NCBI RefSeq assembly: GCF_001613425.1
Contig: NZ_BDCI01000001.1
Coordinates: 248,001-312,000, forward strand
Length of the DNA: 64,000 nucleotides
Reading direction: 5' to 3'
Source of the DNA: Nocardia vulneris
Lineage (GTDB): Bacteria > Actinomycetota > Actinomycetes > Mycobacteriales > Mycobacteriaceae
Shown here: positions 25,053 through 33,643 of the stretch, piece after piece
Layout of the letters: the number at the start of each line of letters is the position of its first letter
Position numbering within the stretch: the stretch's first letter is position 1
The notes under the pieces: model-generated
What the model was told of the DNA's origin: nothing
What the model saw: only the letters and a program-made list of their open reading frames with translations
The model's database searches: none
Program-made: the position numbers and the translations under genes

Positions 25053-25991
25053 ATGCGTGCTGCGGAGGTACGACAGTCGACCGAGACGTCGCGCGCCGGC
25101 GCGACGCCGGCGGGCGGACCGACCGTTTTGCGCATGGTGCTCGGCGGTCGGCTGCGCAAACTCCGCGAGACGGCCGGCATCAGCCGGGAGGACGCGGGCG
25201 AGGCGATCCGCGGTTCGCATTCGAAGATCAGCAGGCTCGAACTCGGCCGCACCGGCTTCCGGGAACGGGATCTGATCGATCTGCTGAACCTCTACCAGGT
25301 CACCGATCCGACGGAAATCGATGAATACCTGGAACTCGCGCGGCAGGCGAACGCGTCGGGCTGGTGGCATCGCGACAGTGACTGGCTGCCCAAGTGGTAC
25401 GACACCTACCTGGGTTTGGAACAGGCGGCGACACTGGTCCGTTCGTACGAACCGCGGGCCGTGCCGGAACTGTTGCAGACACCGGAATACGCGCGTGCGC
25501 TGCTCTCGCTGGCGCATTCGGGCGAGCCGCAGGCCGCGATCGAACGACGGGTCGCGCTGCGCATGGGCCGGCAGGAGATCTTGGATCGCAAGCACCCGCC
25601 GCAGCTCTGGGTGGTCGTGGAGGAGGCGGCGCTGCGCCGCCCGATCGGCGGTTCCGCGGTGTGGAACGCCCAGATCGAGCACCTGCTGCGCGCGGTGACC
25701 CGGCCGAATGTCACCCTGCAGGTGCTGGCCGACCATGTCGGCGGCCCGGCGCTCGCCGAGGGCGCGTTCACCATGCTGCGCTTCGCCGAATCGGATCTGC
25801 CCGACATCGTCTATCTGCAGCAGCTCACCAGCGCGCTGTATCTGGAGAAGCAGGTCGACCTGGACGCGTATCGCGCTGTGGCGAACCAACTTTCGGTGCA
25901 TGCCGCGCCGCCGGAGTACACCGTCGGCCTGCTGGAGGCGCTGCGCAGGCGGCAGCCGCGGATTCTCGATCAGCCCGCCGGTCCGGCCTGA
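25053..25991 (+). CDS. XRE-family regulator with DUF5753 domain (paralog 2)
   Basis: A 312-residue relative of the regulator at 15268. The XRE helix-turn-helix is at about residues 30-85 (LRKLRETAGISREDAGEAI, then SHSKISRLELGRTG) and DUF5753 at about 105-295. The two paralogs are strikingly similar through the LTSALYL region. No DUF397 partner lies beside it, so it is either an orphan or uses a partner elsewhere. The upstream 130 bases contain the short inverted pair GTCAGTAGAAACTGAC near 25012-25027, a possible operator. Confidence 0.9.
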   Translation: MRAAEVRQSTETSRAGATPAGGPTVLRMVLGGRLRKLRETAGISREDAGEAIRGSHSKISRLELGRTGFRERDLIDLLNLYQVTDPTEIDEYLELARQANASGWWHRDSDWLPKWYDTYLGLEQAATLVRSYEPRAVPELLQTPEYARALLSLAHSGEPQAAIERRVALRMGRQEILDRKHPPQLWVVVEEAALRRPIGGSAVWNAQIEHLLRAVTRPNVTLQVLADHVGGPALAEGAFTMLRFAESDLPDIVYLQQLTSALYLEKQVDLDAYRAVANQLSVHAAPPEYTVGLLEALRRRQPRILDQPAGPA

Positions 25992-26010
25992 TCCGCAATC
26001 GACCGCGAAG

Positions 26011-26031
26011 TATTGTCTCGGCGGGACAATA
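26011..26031. promoter_or_regulatory. Palindromic operator in front of a TetR gene
   Basis: TATTGTC-N7-GACAATA is a perfect 7+7 inverted repeat, ending 18 bases before the TetR-family ATG. TetR repressors commonly bind such a palindrome over their own promoter, so this is probably the autoregulatory site for the TetR/Rv1733c-like pair. Confidence 0.75.
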
Positions 26032-26049
26032 AGGTGGTAAGCTGCGGGT

Positions 26050-26694
26050 ATGAGCGACACCGGTGTCGATCTCGATGGCCGTAGGCTGCGTACCCGGCGC
26101 AGCCGGGAAGCGCTGACGCGCGCCGCGTTCGACCTGTTGACCGAGCGGGGTCTGGACGCGGTCGCCGTCGAGGACATCGCGGTACGGGCGGGTGTCACCC
26201 GGCGCACCTTCAGCCGGCATTTCGCCTCCATCACCGAGGCGGTGCTGGGCGAGGTCGACCAAGACGTGCACATGTTCAACGAGGCGCTCTGCCGTCGGCC
26301 GCTCGGCGAGTCGCCGTTGGCCGCCTATCGCAACGCCGTGCACGACTGGTTCGACGCCGAATACGGCGGCGCGCGGTCGGTCCGGCTGGCCAGGCGGTGG
26401 ACGTTATTCCAGCGATTCGAAGACGAGCCCGAATTGTTTGCCGGATATCAGCGAATCCGGGTCGAGGGTCAGCGAGAATCGGTGCGGATCATCGCCGGAC
26501 GGCTCGGTGTCGACCCGGTGCTCGACCTGCGTCCGGCCGCCGCGGTCGCCGCGGGCGCGGGCTTGTTGATGGCGGCATTGCAGACCTGGGCCGCCGGCGA
26601 CGATCCGGATCGTTTGCCCGACCTGATCGACGGGTACTTCGACACCCTGGTCGCACTCACCACCGAATTCCGGAACGAGGAGTCACCGTCATGA
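26050..26694 (+). CDS. TetR-family transcriptional regulator
   Basis: A 214-residue TetR regulator with the helix-turn-helix at about residues 20-65 (LDAVAVEDIAVRAGVTRRTF, then SRHFASI). The C-terminal domain resembles the MftR-type ligand domain of mycobacterial regulators (FQRFEDEPELFAGYQRI). It starts 19 bases after a perfect palindrome, the likely autoregulatory operator. Its stop overlaps the start of an Rv1733c-like gene (ATGA), so both are co-translated and the membrane protein may respond to the same signal. Confidence 0.9.
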   Translation: MSDTGVDLDGRRLRTRRSREALTRAAFDLLTERGLDAVAVEDIAVRAGVTRRTFSRHFASITEAVLGEVDQDVHMFNEALCRRPLGESPLAAYRNAVHDWFDAEYGGARSVRLARRWTLFQRFEDEPELFAGYQRIRVEGQRESVRIIAGRLGVDPVLDLRPAAAVAAGAGLLMAALQTWAAGDDPDRLPDLIDGYFDTLVALTTEFRNEESPS

Positions 26695-27275
26695 CCACAG
26701 GGTCGGTGAATATGTACCGCAGGACCTGCCGCCGCGTCGGGCTGGATCGAAACCCGATGCGCCGCAGAGAAGATCGCGTGCAAACCTGGGTCGCCGCCGG
26801 ATTGCTGCTGTTGTTCGTGCTGCTCGTGCCGCTGCTGGTGCTGACCGTGGGGGCCACCGTCTACCGCACCGAAACCGCTGCGGTGCAAGCGGAAATCGCC
26901 GAACTGCACCGGGTCGAGGCGGTGGTGACCGCGACCGGTAAGGCGCCGCTGTACGCGCCGATCATGCCCGCAAAGGTGGCCTGGACCGACCCCGACGGGA
27001 CCGCGCACACCGAGGACTATCAGTCCACCACGGTCGTGGAACCCGGTCAGAACGTGACCATTTGGCTCAACGGCGCGGGCCGCATCGTCGAGCCGCCGTC
27101 GGAAACCCAGGCCCTCAGCAAAGCGGTGCTGCTCACCGGCGGCGCCCTCTTCGGCGCGGTGACGGTGCTCGCGGGTTGCTACTTCGGGCTGCGCCACCGC
27201 CTCGATCGCAAGCGCCTGCGGATGTGGGAAATGGAATGGGCCACAGCCGATCTGCGCTGGGGTAGCCACAGCTGA
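26691..27275 (+). CDS. Rv1733c-family two-helix membrane protein
   Basis: A 194-residue membrane protein with the family signature of an N-terminal RRVGLDRNPMRRREDRVQTW, a first membrane helix (about residues 34-57), an exposed domain of about 85 residues (TGKAPLYAPIMPAKVAWTD, then a GQNVTIWLNGAGRIVEPP pattern) and a second helix near 145-170. In M. tuberculosis Rv1733c belongs to the DosR dormancy regulon, but its activity is unknown. The ATG overlaps the TetR stop codon. A long perfect hairpin at 27442 closes the operon. Confidence 0.85.
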   Translation: MTTGSVNMYRRTCRRVGLDRNPMRRREDRVQTWVAAGLLLLFVLLVPLLVLTVGATVYRTETAAVQAEIAELHRVEAVVTATGKAPLYAPIMPAKVAWTDPDGTAHTEDYQSTTVVEPGQNVTIWLNGAGRIVEPPSETQALSKAVLLTGGALFGAVTVLAGCYFGLRHRLDRKRLRMWEMEWATADLRWGSHS

Positions 27276-27441
27276 AGAGAGTGCAGCGCGCCCGCCGACG
27301 AGGGTAGGGTGCAGGCGACGGACACGCTGCCGTACCGGGTTCCATCGCGGCGAACGACGACCGGGCACGGGAAAGACACTAAAGGGTGATCAGCCGCCCC
27401 GGAATCCGTGCGAACCATCCCCGGAAATCTGACCAAGGAAG

Positions 27442-27474
27442 GCCCGGTTGTGTTGTGAGACAACACAACCGGGC
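27442..27474. terminator. Bidirectional terminator hairpin
   Basis: GCCCGGTTGTGTTGT and ACAACACAACCGGGC form a perfect 15-bp stem with a 3-base loop. It sits between the convergent Rv1733c-like gene and the acyl-CoA carboxylase gene, only eight bases from the latter's stop, and should serve both. Confidence 0.85.
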
Positions 27475-27482
27475 ACGTCAAC

Positions 27483-29030
27483 TCACACCGGCATCAGGCT
27501 GTGCTTGCGCGGATTCGGCTTCGCCGTGTCCTTCTCCCGCAGCAACCGCAGCGCCTTGCGAATCTCCAGGCGCGTCTGCGCCGGTTCGATGACCGCGTCC
27601 ACGTACCCGCGCTCGGCGGCGATCCAGGGCGTTGCGATGGTCGCGTTGTAGAAGTCGATCATCTGCTCGCGCGCGGCGGCGCGCTGCGCGACCGGGGTCG
27701 CCTCGAGCTGCTTGCGGCCGATGATGCCGACCATGCTCTCCGCACCCATCACCGCGATCCGCGCCGTCGGCCAGGCGAGACTGATATCGGCGCCGAGTTG
27801 CTTGCAACCCATCACGGCGTAGCCGCCGCCGTAGGCCTTGCGCGTCACCACCGTCACGATCGGCACGGTCGCCTCGATCACCGCGCGGAAGAACCGTCCG
27901 CCGCGCTTGATGACACCGTTGCGTTCCTCCTCGACCCCGGGCAGCACGCCCGGGGTGTCGACGACGAACACCAGCGGCAGCCCGAAGGCGTCGCACAGCC
28001 GGATGAAATGGGTGGCCTTGTCCGAGCACTGCGCGTCCAGCGCGCCGCCGAGCACCTGCGGCTGGTTGGCGATCACGCCGACGCTGCGGCCGTCGACCCT
28101 GGCGAAGCCGGTGATCAGGTTCTGTGCGGTGCCCGCGGCCATCTCGTGGAACTCGCCGTCGTCGAACATCCGCAGCAGAACCTCGTGCATGTCGTAGCCG
28201 ACCTTGTCCGAGTCCGGAATGATCGAGTTCAGCTCGAGGTCGTGCGCGGTGAGTTCGGGCTCCAGGCCCGGGTTCACCAGCGGCGGCTGTTCCAGGCAGC
28301 TGGTGGGCAGATAGCTCAGATAGTTGCGCACCCAATCGAACGCGGCCTGCTCATCAGGCGCGACGTGGTGCAGCGTGCCGTTCACGGCCTGGACGGCCGC
28401 GCCACCGAGTTCCTCGGCGCTGACCACCTCGCCGGTGACCGCCTTGATCACCTCGGGCCCGGTGACGAACATGTACGACTTCTCGGTGGCCACCAGCACG
28501 TCCATGTTGACCGGGCCGTACACCGAACCCGCCGCGCATTTGCCGAGCATGATCGCCACCATCGGCACGTACCCGGACAGCTCCTCCTGGCGCCGGCACA
28601 TCAGCGCGTACCAGGCCAGCGAGGTCACGGCGTCCTGGATGCGGGCGCCGCCGGAGTCGTTGATCGCGACCACAGGGCAGGCCTTCTCGTAGGCGAACTC
28701 CATCGCGGCCGCGACCTTGCGGCCGAACATCTCACCGACCGAGCCGCCGTGCACGGTCTGGTCGTGCGCGATCACCACGACGGGTCGTCCGTCGATGGTG
28801 CCGCGACCGGTGACCACGCCGTCGCCGTACATCGCGTTGTTCGCGCCCGGCTGCCGGACCAGCTTGCCCATCTCCACGAAACTGCCCTTGTCGAGCAGCG
28901 CGCGCACCCGCTCGCGGGCGCTGGGTATGCCTTTCGCCTTGCGTTTCGCGATGCCGGTCTCGCCCGCGGGTTCCTCGGCCAGCTCCAGGATCCCCCGCAG
29001 CTCTTCCAGCTTGTCTCGCGTACCGCTCAT
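27483..29030 (-). CDS. Acyl-CoA carboxylase beta (carboxyltransferase) subunit
   Basis: A 515-residue carboxyltransferase of the AccD/PccB family that moves CO2 from biotin to acetyl-, propionyl- or longer acyl-CoA. The N-terminal half has [11 protein letters not shown] and the acyl-CoA-binding [11 protein letters not shown]; the C-terminal half has [11 protein letters not shown] and [11 protein letters not shown], the biotin-side oxyanion loops. Length is normal for the family. ATG 29030 is chosen because the conserved N-terminus RDKLEELR follows directly. No biotin-carrier subunit is next to it, so it pairs with an AccA encoded elsewhere. Such subunits supply malonyl- or methylmalonyl-CoA for lipid synthesis, or act in branched amino acid degradation. 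Confidence 0.92.
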   Translation of the reverse strand: MSGTRDKLEELRGILELAEEPAGETGIAKRKAKGIPSARERVRALLDKGSFVEMGKLVRQPGANNAMYGDGVVTGRGTIDGRPVVVIAHDQTVHGGSVGEMFGRKVAAAMEFAYEKACPVVAINDSGGARIQDAVTSLAWYALMCRRQEELSGYVPMVAIMLGKCAAGSVYGPVNMDVLVATEKSYMFVTGPEVIKAVTGEVVSAEELGGAAVQAVNGTLHHVAPDEQAAFDWVRNYLSYLPTSCLEQPPLVNPGLEPELTAHDLELNSIIPDSDKVGYDMHEVLLRMFDDGEFHEMAAGTAQNLITGFARVDGRSVGVIANQPQVLGGALDAQCSDKATHFIRLCDAFGLPLVFVVDTPGVLPGVEEERNGVIKRGGRFFRAVIEATVPIVTVVTRKAYGGGYAVMGCKQLGADISLAWPTARIAVMGAESMVGIIGRKQLEATPVAQRAAAREQMIDFYNATIATPWIAAERGYVDAVIEPAQTRLEIRKALRLLREKDTAKPNPRKHSLMPV

Positions 29031-29565
29031 ATGTGGTGTAGCCCTTCGAAAACTCTGCCGCGTCGCCGGACGGGGGCGCAGCGCTCGATGGTATCCGTGG
29101 ACCGTGTCGCTGCACACCTGTCGGTCGTTACCGATGGGACAGTTCACAGGTTTACCCGGCTCCCGCTCCGGCCCGACCGGTCCCGGTGCGACCTGTGTGC
29201 GCGGCGCGAGTTGTGCGAACTACCAGTCGCTGCCGCAGGTTGCGATGAGTGTTCATGACAGCCGTGGCTTCACCTTTTGCAGGGTGTGCGCCAGGTTCTA
29301 GGGTGGGCTCGACGCAGCGCCGGAATGCGCGGTCGGCGCTGCGTCATACCCTGGTGCCGCGGGGGATCGAGCATCGTCCGGATATCGAGGCGAACGTATT
29401 GTGTTGCCGGTCAACAGAAGAAATCCGCACCGAGGCAACCAATATGTCGAAAATCACTCGCAGGCTTGTGATTTCGCCCAATGCGAGCGGCCGAGGCTGA
29501 TGACTTACCTGATTCCACCGGCGTATCCCGATTCGATCACGATTCGTCGCTAGCCTTTGTCAGTC
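29031..29565. other. Long intergenic region with a 12-bp hairpin
   Basis: This 535-base gap separates the divergent accD and PucR-like genes. It contains a perfect 12-bp stem, GACGCAGCGCCG/CGGCGCTGCGTC, with an 11-base loop at 29311-29345. It also contains a possible 18-residue frame at 29444-29500 (starting MSKITRRLV, with GAGG 8 bases upstream) that ends about 65 bases before the PucR-like start. I see no known RNA. The hairpin is far from any stop codon, so it may end an unannotated transcript. Confidence 0.4.
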
Positions 29566-30537
29566 ATGACGGCTATGCGGATGAGTTCGGGCACCGAGAG
29601 TCTCGCGTCGAAACTGCTGGACTACTTGGCGCAGCACACGGGTGGTGGTCTGCACGGCGACGTCGCGCGAACCACGCGCAGCTGTGTGGTGGCGGCAGTG
29701 GAGCGGCGGACGCCACGGTGGCAGGCGGCGCTGGGTGAACCACCCGAAATCGCGGGCATCGCAACGCGATCGGCGCGCGAGGGTGTCGCACTGGAAACGG
29801 TGCTCGGCGCCTACCACGACGAAATCCGTTCCGGCCTCGAATTCGTCGCGGCCGGCGCCGAGAACGACGAGCTGGTCGCGGGCGCGCAATTGATCTTGCA
29901 GGTACTGGAAATGGTCACGCTCACCGCCTCGACCGCCTACGTGGACGAACATCGGCTGGTTGCCCGCGAACATCAGACCGCCGCACAGACTTTGGTCGCC
30001 GCGCTGCTCGGCGGGCACGCGCTGGGGGAGTTGGCGGCGCAGACCGGGATCGCGATCGCCGCGCGGTATCAGGTGGTGGCGCTGCACATCCCGGCGCACC
30101 CGGACGAGCGAAGACCGGGTGCCGGAACCGTGGCCGCGCGGCGCAAACTGCGCAGGCTGCAGGCGGCGCTGGCCGATCCGCTCGGCTCCCGGGCCTTGCC
30201 GCTGCTCTCGGCGGCGGGTGGCACGATCCTGGTCCCGGTCGACGCCCCGCACGCCCGGGTCGGTGCACCCGCGCTGACGGCCGACGTGCTCACCCTGCTC
30301 GGCGAGGCCGCAGAGGTGTCGCTGACCGCGGTGGTGGCCACGGGCGAGACCGCGTGCATCCCCGAACTGGCCGCGCATACCCACGATCTGCTGGACCGCA
30401 TGCGAGCGGCGGGCCGGCCGCCGGGTCTCTATCGGGTCTGCGAACCGGTGAACGCGCCGGATTGTGATGCCGAACAGCCGGGCCGGGTACCGGTCGTCAC
30501 CTCCACCAATGATCACGAAATAGGCCGTTCCGCCTGA
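29566..30537 (+). CDS. PucR-type regulator paralog lacking its DNA-binding domain
   Basis: A protein of about 323 residues that aligns along its length with the regulators at 12392-13654 and 51608-52828: REGVALETVLGAYHDEI, EHQTAAQTLVAALLGG, then RRKLRRLQAAL and GGTILVP. After RPPGLYR, where the paralogs go on for ~100 residues to the PucR helix-turn-helix, it has only ~35 unrelated residues and stops. It therefore probably cannot bind DNA and may act as an antagonist or heterodimer partner. The start (ATG 29566, or TTG 9 bases up) is uncertain. It lies 57 bases before the desaturase gene on the same strand. Confidence 0.8.
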   Translation: MTAMRMSSGTESLASKLLDYLAQHTGGGLHGDVARTTRSCVVAAVERRTPRWQAALGEPPEIAGIATRSAREGVALETVLGAYHDEIRSGLEFVAAGAENDELVAGAQLILQVLEMVTLTASTAYVDEHRLVAREHQTAAQTLVAALLGGHALGELAAQTGIAIAARYQVVALHIPAHPDERRPGAGTVAARRKLRRLQAALADPLGSRALPLLSAAGGTILVPVDAPHARVGAPALTADVLTLLGEAAEVSLTAVVATGETACIPELAAHTHDLLDRMRAAGRPPGLYRVCEPVNAPDCDAEQPGRVPVVTSTNDHEIGRSA

Positions 30538-30594
30538 TATTTCCGCGTTATCGTCGAAATCGGCGTGCGCACCGCGCCGAGCAGAGGAGTGCCA

Positions 30595-31545
30595 GTGACC
30601 ACCGCGTTGACCGATACGGATATTCTCCGCGAACTGGAACCCGTCGCCGAGCGCCTGCTCGATGATCATCTGCGCAAAACGAAGGCGTGGCACCCGCACG
30701 ATTACGTGCCCTGGGATGATGGGCGGAATTTCGCCGCGCTCGGCGGAATCGATTGGGCGCCCGAGCAATCGCAGCTCACCGAGGTGGCCCGGATCGCGAT
30801 GGTGACCAACCTGCTCACCGAGGACAATCTGCCCTCCTATCACCGGGAGATCTCGGAATCGTTCTCGCTCGACGGCGTTTGGGGCACCTGGGTGGGGCGC
30901 TGGACCGCTGAGGAGAACCGGCACGCGATAGTCATGCGCGACTATTTGGTGGTCACCCGCGCGGTGGACCCGGTGGCGCTGGAGCAGGCCAGGATGGCGC
31001 ACATGACGACGGGAATCGCGAAACCCGTTAAAGGGCCGCAGTTTCTACGTTCTGTCGCTTATGTGACACTGCAGGAATTAGCCACCAGAATCAGCCATCG
31101 GAACACCGGGATCGCGTGCAATGAACCCGTCGCCGAGCGTATGCTGCAACGTATTGCCGCCGATGAAAACCTGCACATGATCTTTTATCGCAACATCAGC
31201 GCCGCGGCACTCGACCTGCTGCCGAACGAGATGCTGCGTGCCGTCACGGATATCGTCACACGCTTCCAGATGCCGGGCCTGACCCAGCCGAACTTCCGCC
31301 GCAACGCGGTCGTGCTGGCGAAGCACGGCATCTACGACCTCCGCCAGCACCTGGACACCGTGGTACAGCCGGTGCTACGGGCGTGGCGGGTGTTCGAACG
31401 CACCGATCTGTCCGGCGACGGTGAACGGGCACGCGACGAGCTGGCGGCCTACCTCGACGAATTAGCGCAGCAGGCAACGCGATTCGAGGAGCAACGCGAT
31501 CGAGTAGCGGCCAGACAGGCAGAACGAGCCGCCGCGGCGCAATGA
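30595..31545 (+). CDS. Acyl-ACP desaturase (diiron, DesA-type)
   Basis: A 316-residue soluble diiron desaturase. The first Fe ligands lie in TEDNLPSYH and the EENRH motif (about residue 106), the second set in the DENLH motif (about 193). This is the stearoyl-ACP-desaturase family, like mycobacterial DesA1/DesA2, which introduce double bases needed for mycolic acids. The start is GTG 30595, with AGAGGAG about 5 bases upstream. Its stop overlaps the start of an antigen-85-like esterase gene (ATGA), an unusual coupling of chain desaturation with an exported mycolyl-ester enzyme. Confidence 0.9.
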   Translation: MTTALTDTDILRELEPVAERLLDDHLRKTKAWHPHDYVPWDDGRNFAALGGIDWAPEQSQLTEVARIAMVTNLLTEDNLPSYHREISESFSLDGVWGTWVGRWTAEENRHAIVMRDYLVVTRAVDPVALEQARMAHMTTGIAKPVKGPQFLRSVAYVTLQELATRISHRNTGIACNEPVAERMLQRIAADENLHMIFYRNISAAALDLLPNEMLRAVTDIVTRFQMPGLTQPNFRRNAVVLAKHGIYDLRQHLDTVVQPVLRAWRVFERTDLSGDGERARDELAAYLDELAQQATRFEEQRDRVAARQAERAAAAQ

Positions 31546-32579
31546 GTACCCGAGGGCCGATCACCGCGGCGGCGATGGTAGCCATCGCCGTGCTGGCCGG
31601 TGTGCCCGCGCAGGCGGACGACGTGCCCGGCGTGCCGAGCGCACCGCCGCCCGCGATCGATCCCGCGATGACCCGGACCGGACTGCTGTCCATCGAGAGC
31701 GCCGGACCGCAGCGGGACCACCTGAAGATCGCGTCCGCGGCCATGCGCCGGGTGATCGAGGTGGACGTGTTGCGCGGCACCGGCCCGGCACCGCGCCCGA
31801 CGCTGTACCTGCTCGACGGCGTCGACGGCGAGACCACCTCGGGCTGGCTCAGCAAGGGCGGCGCGGCGCAGTTCTTCGCGGACAAGCCGGTGGACGTGGT
31901 GCTGACCAGCGGCGGTACCGGCAGCATGTACAGCGACTGGGTCCGCCACGACACCGCGCTCGGACTCAATCGGTGGGAGACCTTCCTGACCGAGGAACTG
32001 CCGCCGATCGTGGAATCGCTGCTGAAGGCCGACGGACGCCGGGCCATCGCGGGCGTGTCCATGGGGGCGCAGGCGGCGATGATGCTGGCGCAGCGCCATC
32101 CGGGCCGCTACCGCGCCGTCGCGGGCATGAGCGGCTGCTATTCCACCGCCGACCCGCTCGGTCACGCGGTCACCACGATCACCGTGGCCTCGCGCGGCGG
32201 TAATGTCGAAAACCTCTGGGGGCCACCGACTTCCCCGGAGTGGGCGGCGCACGACAGTCTGCTCGGCGCGCCGGCGCTGCGCGGCACCGCGATCTATCTG
32301 TCGGCCGCCACCGGCACGCCGACCGGCGCCGACCTGGTGTCGATCGCGCAGTCACCGTCGATCGTCGACGCGTTGCGGCTGGCCGGCGGTGGCGCCGCGC
32401 TGGAAGCGGGGGCGCGCACCTGCACCGAACGTTTCGCGGAGCGGCTGCACGAGCTGAAGATCCCCGCCGTCGTCGAGTACGCGCCCGAGGGCATGCACAC
32501 CTGGCCTGATTTCGAAGCCCAGCTGCCGCGGGCGTGGCGGGTATTGGCCGAGGCGTTGGAACTGCCGTCGCCGAAGTGA
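31542..32579 (+). CDS. Antigen-85-like exported esterase / mycolyltransferase
   Basis: A 345-residue exported protein with a signal peptide (about 1-25, ending PAQADD). It belongs to the esterase D/antigen 85 family: TLYLLDGVDG oxyanion loop, WETFLTEELPP, catalytic Ser173 in GVSMGAQ, and PEGMHTWPDF carrying the catalytic His. Ag85 proteins transfer mycolates between trehalose and arabinogalactan; here the function could be mycolyl transfer or a related ester hydrolysis. Its ATG overlaps the desaturase stop, so both are made from one message. Confidence 0.88.
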   Translation: MSTRGPITAAAMVAIAVLAGVPAQADDVPGVPSAPPPAIDPAMTRTGLLSIESAGPQRDHLKIASAAMRRVIEVDVLRGTGPAPRPTLYLLDGVDGETTSGWLSKGGAAQFFADKPVDVVLTSGGTGSMYSDWVRHDTALGLNRWETFLTEELPPIVESLLKADGRRAIAGVSMGAQAAMMLAQRHPGRYRAVAGMSGCYSTADPLGHAVTTITVASRGGNVENLWGPPTSPEWAAHDSLLGAPALRGTAIYLSAATGTPTGADLVSIAQSPSIVDALRLAGGGAALEAGARTCTERFAERLHELKIPAVVEYAPEGMHTWPDFEAQLPRAWRVLAEALELPSPK

Positions 32580-32616
32580 CGGGGAATCACCGCTCGGTGC
32601 GCGCGTTGAGACAGGT

Positions 32617-33639
32617 ATGACCTCGGCACTTCCCTCCGTCCGGTTCTCCATCCTGGACCGCTCCCGCGTCCGGCGCGGCCAGAGCCATCCCGCGGCGCTG
32701 CGCGACACGATCGAGTTCGCGCGGCTCGCGGAGGAATGGGGCTACCACCGATTCTGGGTATCGGAGCACCACGGCGTGCCCGGCGTCGCCGGCTCGGCGC
32801 CGACGGTGCTGGCCGCGGCCGCCGCGGCGGCGACCGCGCGCATCCGGATCGGCACCGGCGGGGTCATGCTGCCCAACCATCAGCCGTTGATCGTCGCCGA
32901 ACAGTTCGGCGTGCTGGAATCGCTGTATCCGGGGCGGATCGATATGGGTCTGGGCCGCTCGGTCGGCTTCACCGACGGGGTCCGGCGCGCGCTCGGGCAC
33001 GACAAACGCGACGCCGAGGACTTCGACGCGCAGCTGACCGAAGTGCTGGACTATTTCACCCACGGCCGCGACGGCGTACACGGCTGGCCGGCCGAGGGTC
33101 TGCGGGTCCCGGCGTTCCTGCTGGCCACCGGCTCGGGCGCGGAGCGGGCAGCCCGTTTCGGGTTGCCGTTGGTGATCGCGGCGGTCGGCGGGCCGGATCG
33201 GATGATCGAGGCGATCGCCCGGTACCGCGACGGTTTCCAGGCCACGGCGTGGGGCGCCGAGCCGTACGTCATGGTCTCGGGCTCGGTCGTGATCGCCGAT
33301 ACCACCGCGCAGGCGCGGCGGCTGCTGCTGCCGGAGGCGTGGTCGGCCGCGTACTCGCGCACGCGCGGCGAGTTTCCGGCTCTGATCCCGCCCGCGGAGA
33401 TCGAGGCGATGAGCATGACCGAGCGGGAACGGCGGATCTTCGAGGAATCGCTGGCCGGGCACGTGCACGGCACCGAAGACGAGGTCGCCGAGCAACTCGA
33501 GCACTGGGTGAGCGCCACCGGCGCCGACGAGATCCTGGTGCACACCAGCACCTTCGACCGCGCGGCGCGCCTGGAATCGCACCGGCGGCTGGCGCGGGTG
33601 GCCGGATTGACCACCGCGCGAACGGAATCGGCCGCCTGA
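32617..33639 (+). CDS. Luciferase-like (LLM) flavin-dependent oxidoreductase
   Basis: A 340-residue TIM-barrel protein of the bacterial luciferase-like group, near the MsnO8 type. It shows the N-terminal FARLAEEWGYHRFWVSEHH, RIRIGTGGVMLPNHQPL and the FGVLESLYPGRIDMGLGRS stretch with the flavin phosphate site. The cofactor may be FMN or F420. It follows the Ag85-like gene by 37 bases and may be cotranscribed. The physiological substrate is not readable. It is convergent with the degenerate MaoC gene, with only four bases between stops. Confidence 0.88.
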   Translation: MTSALPSVRFSILDRSRVRRGQSHPAALRDTIEFARLAEEWGYHRFWVSEHHGVPGVAGSAPTVLAAAAAAATARIRIGTGGVMLPNHQPLIVAEQFGVLESLYPGRIDMGLGRSVGFTDGVRRALGHDKRDAEDFDAQLTEVLDYFTHGRDGVHGWPAEGLRVPAFLLATGSGAERAARFGLPLVIAAVGGPDRMIEAIARYRDGFQATAWGAEPYVMVSGSVVIADTTAQARRLLLPEAWSAAYSRTRGEFPALIPPAEIEAMSMTERERRIFEESLAGHVHGTEDEVAEQLEHWVSATGADEILVHTSTFDRAARLESHRRLARVAGLTTARTESAA

Positions 33640-33643
33640 AAGC

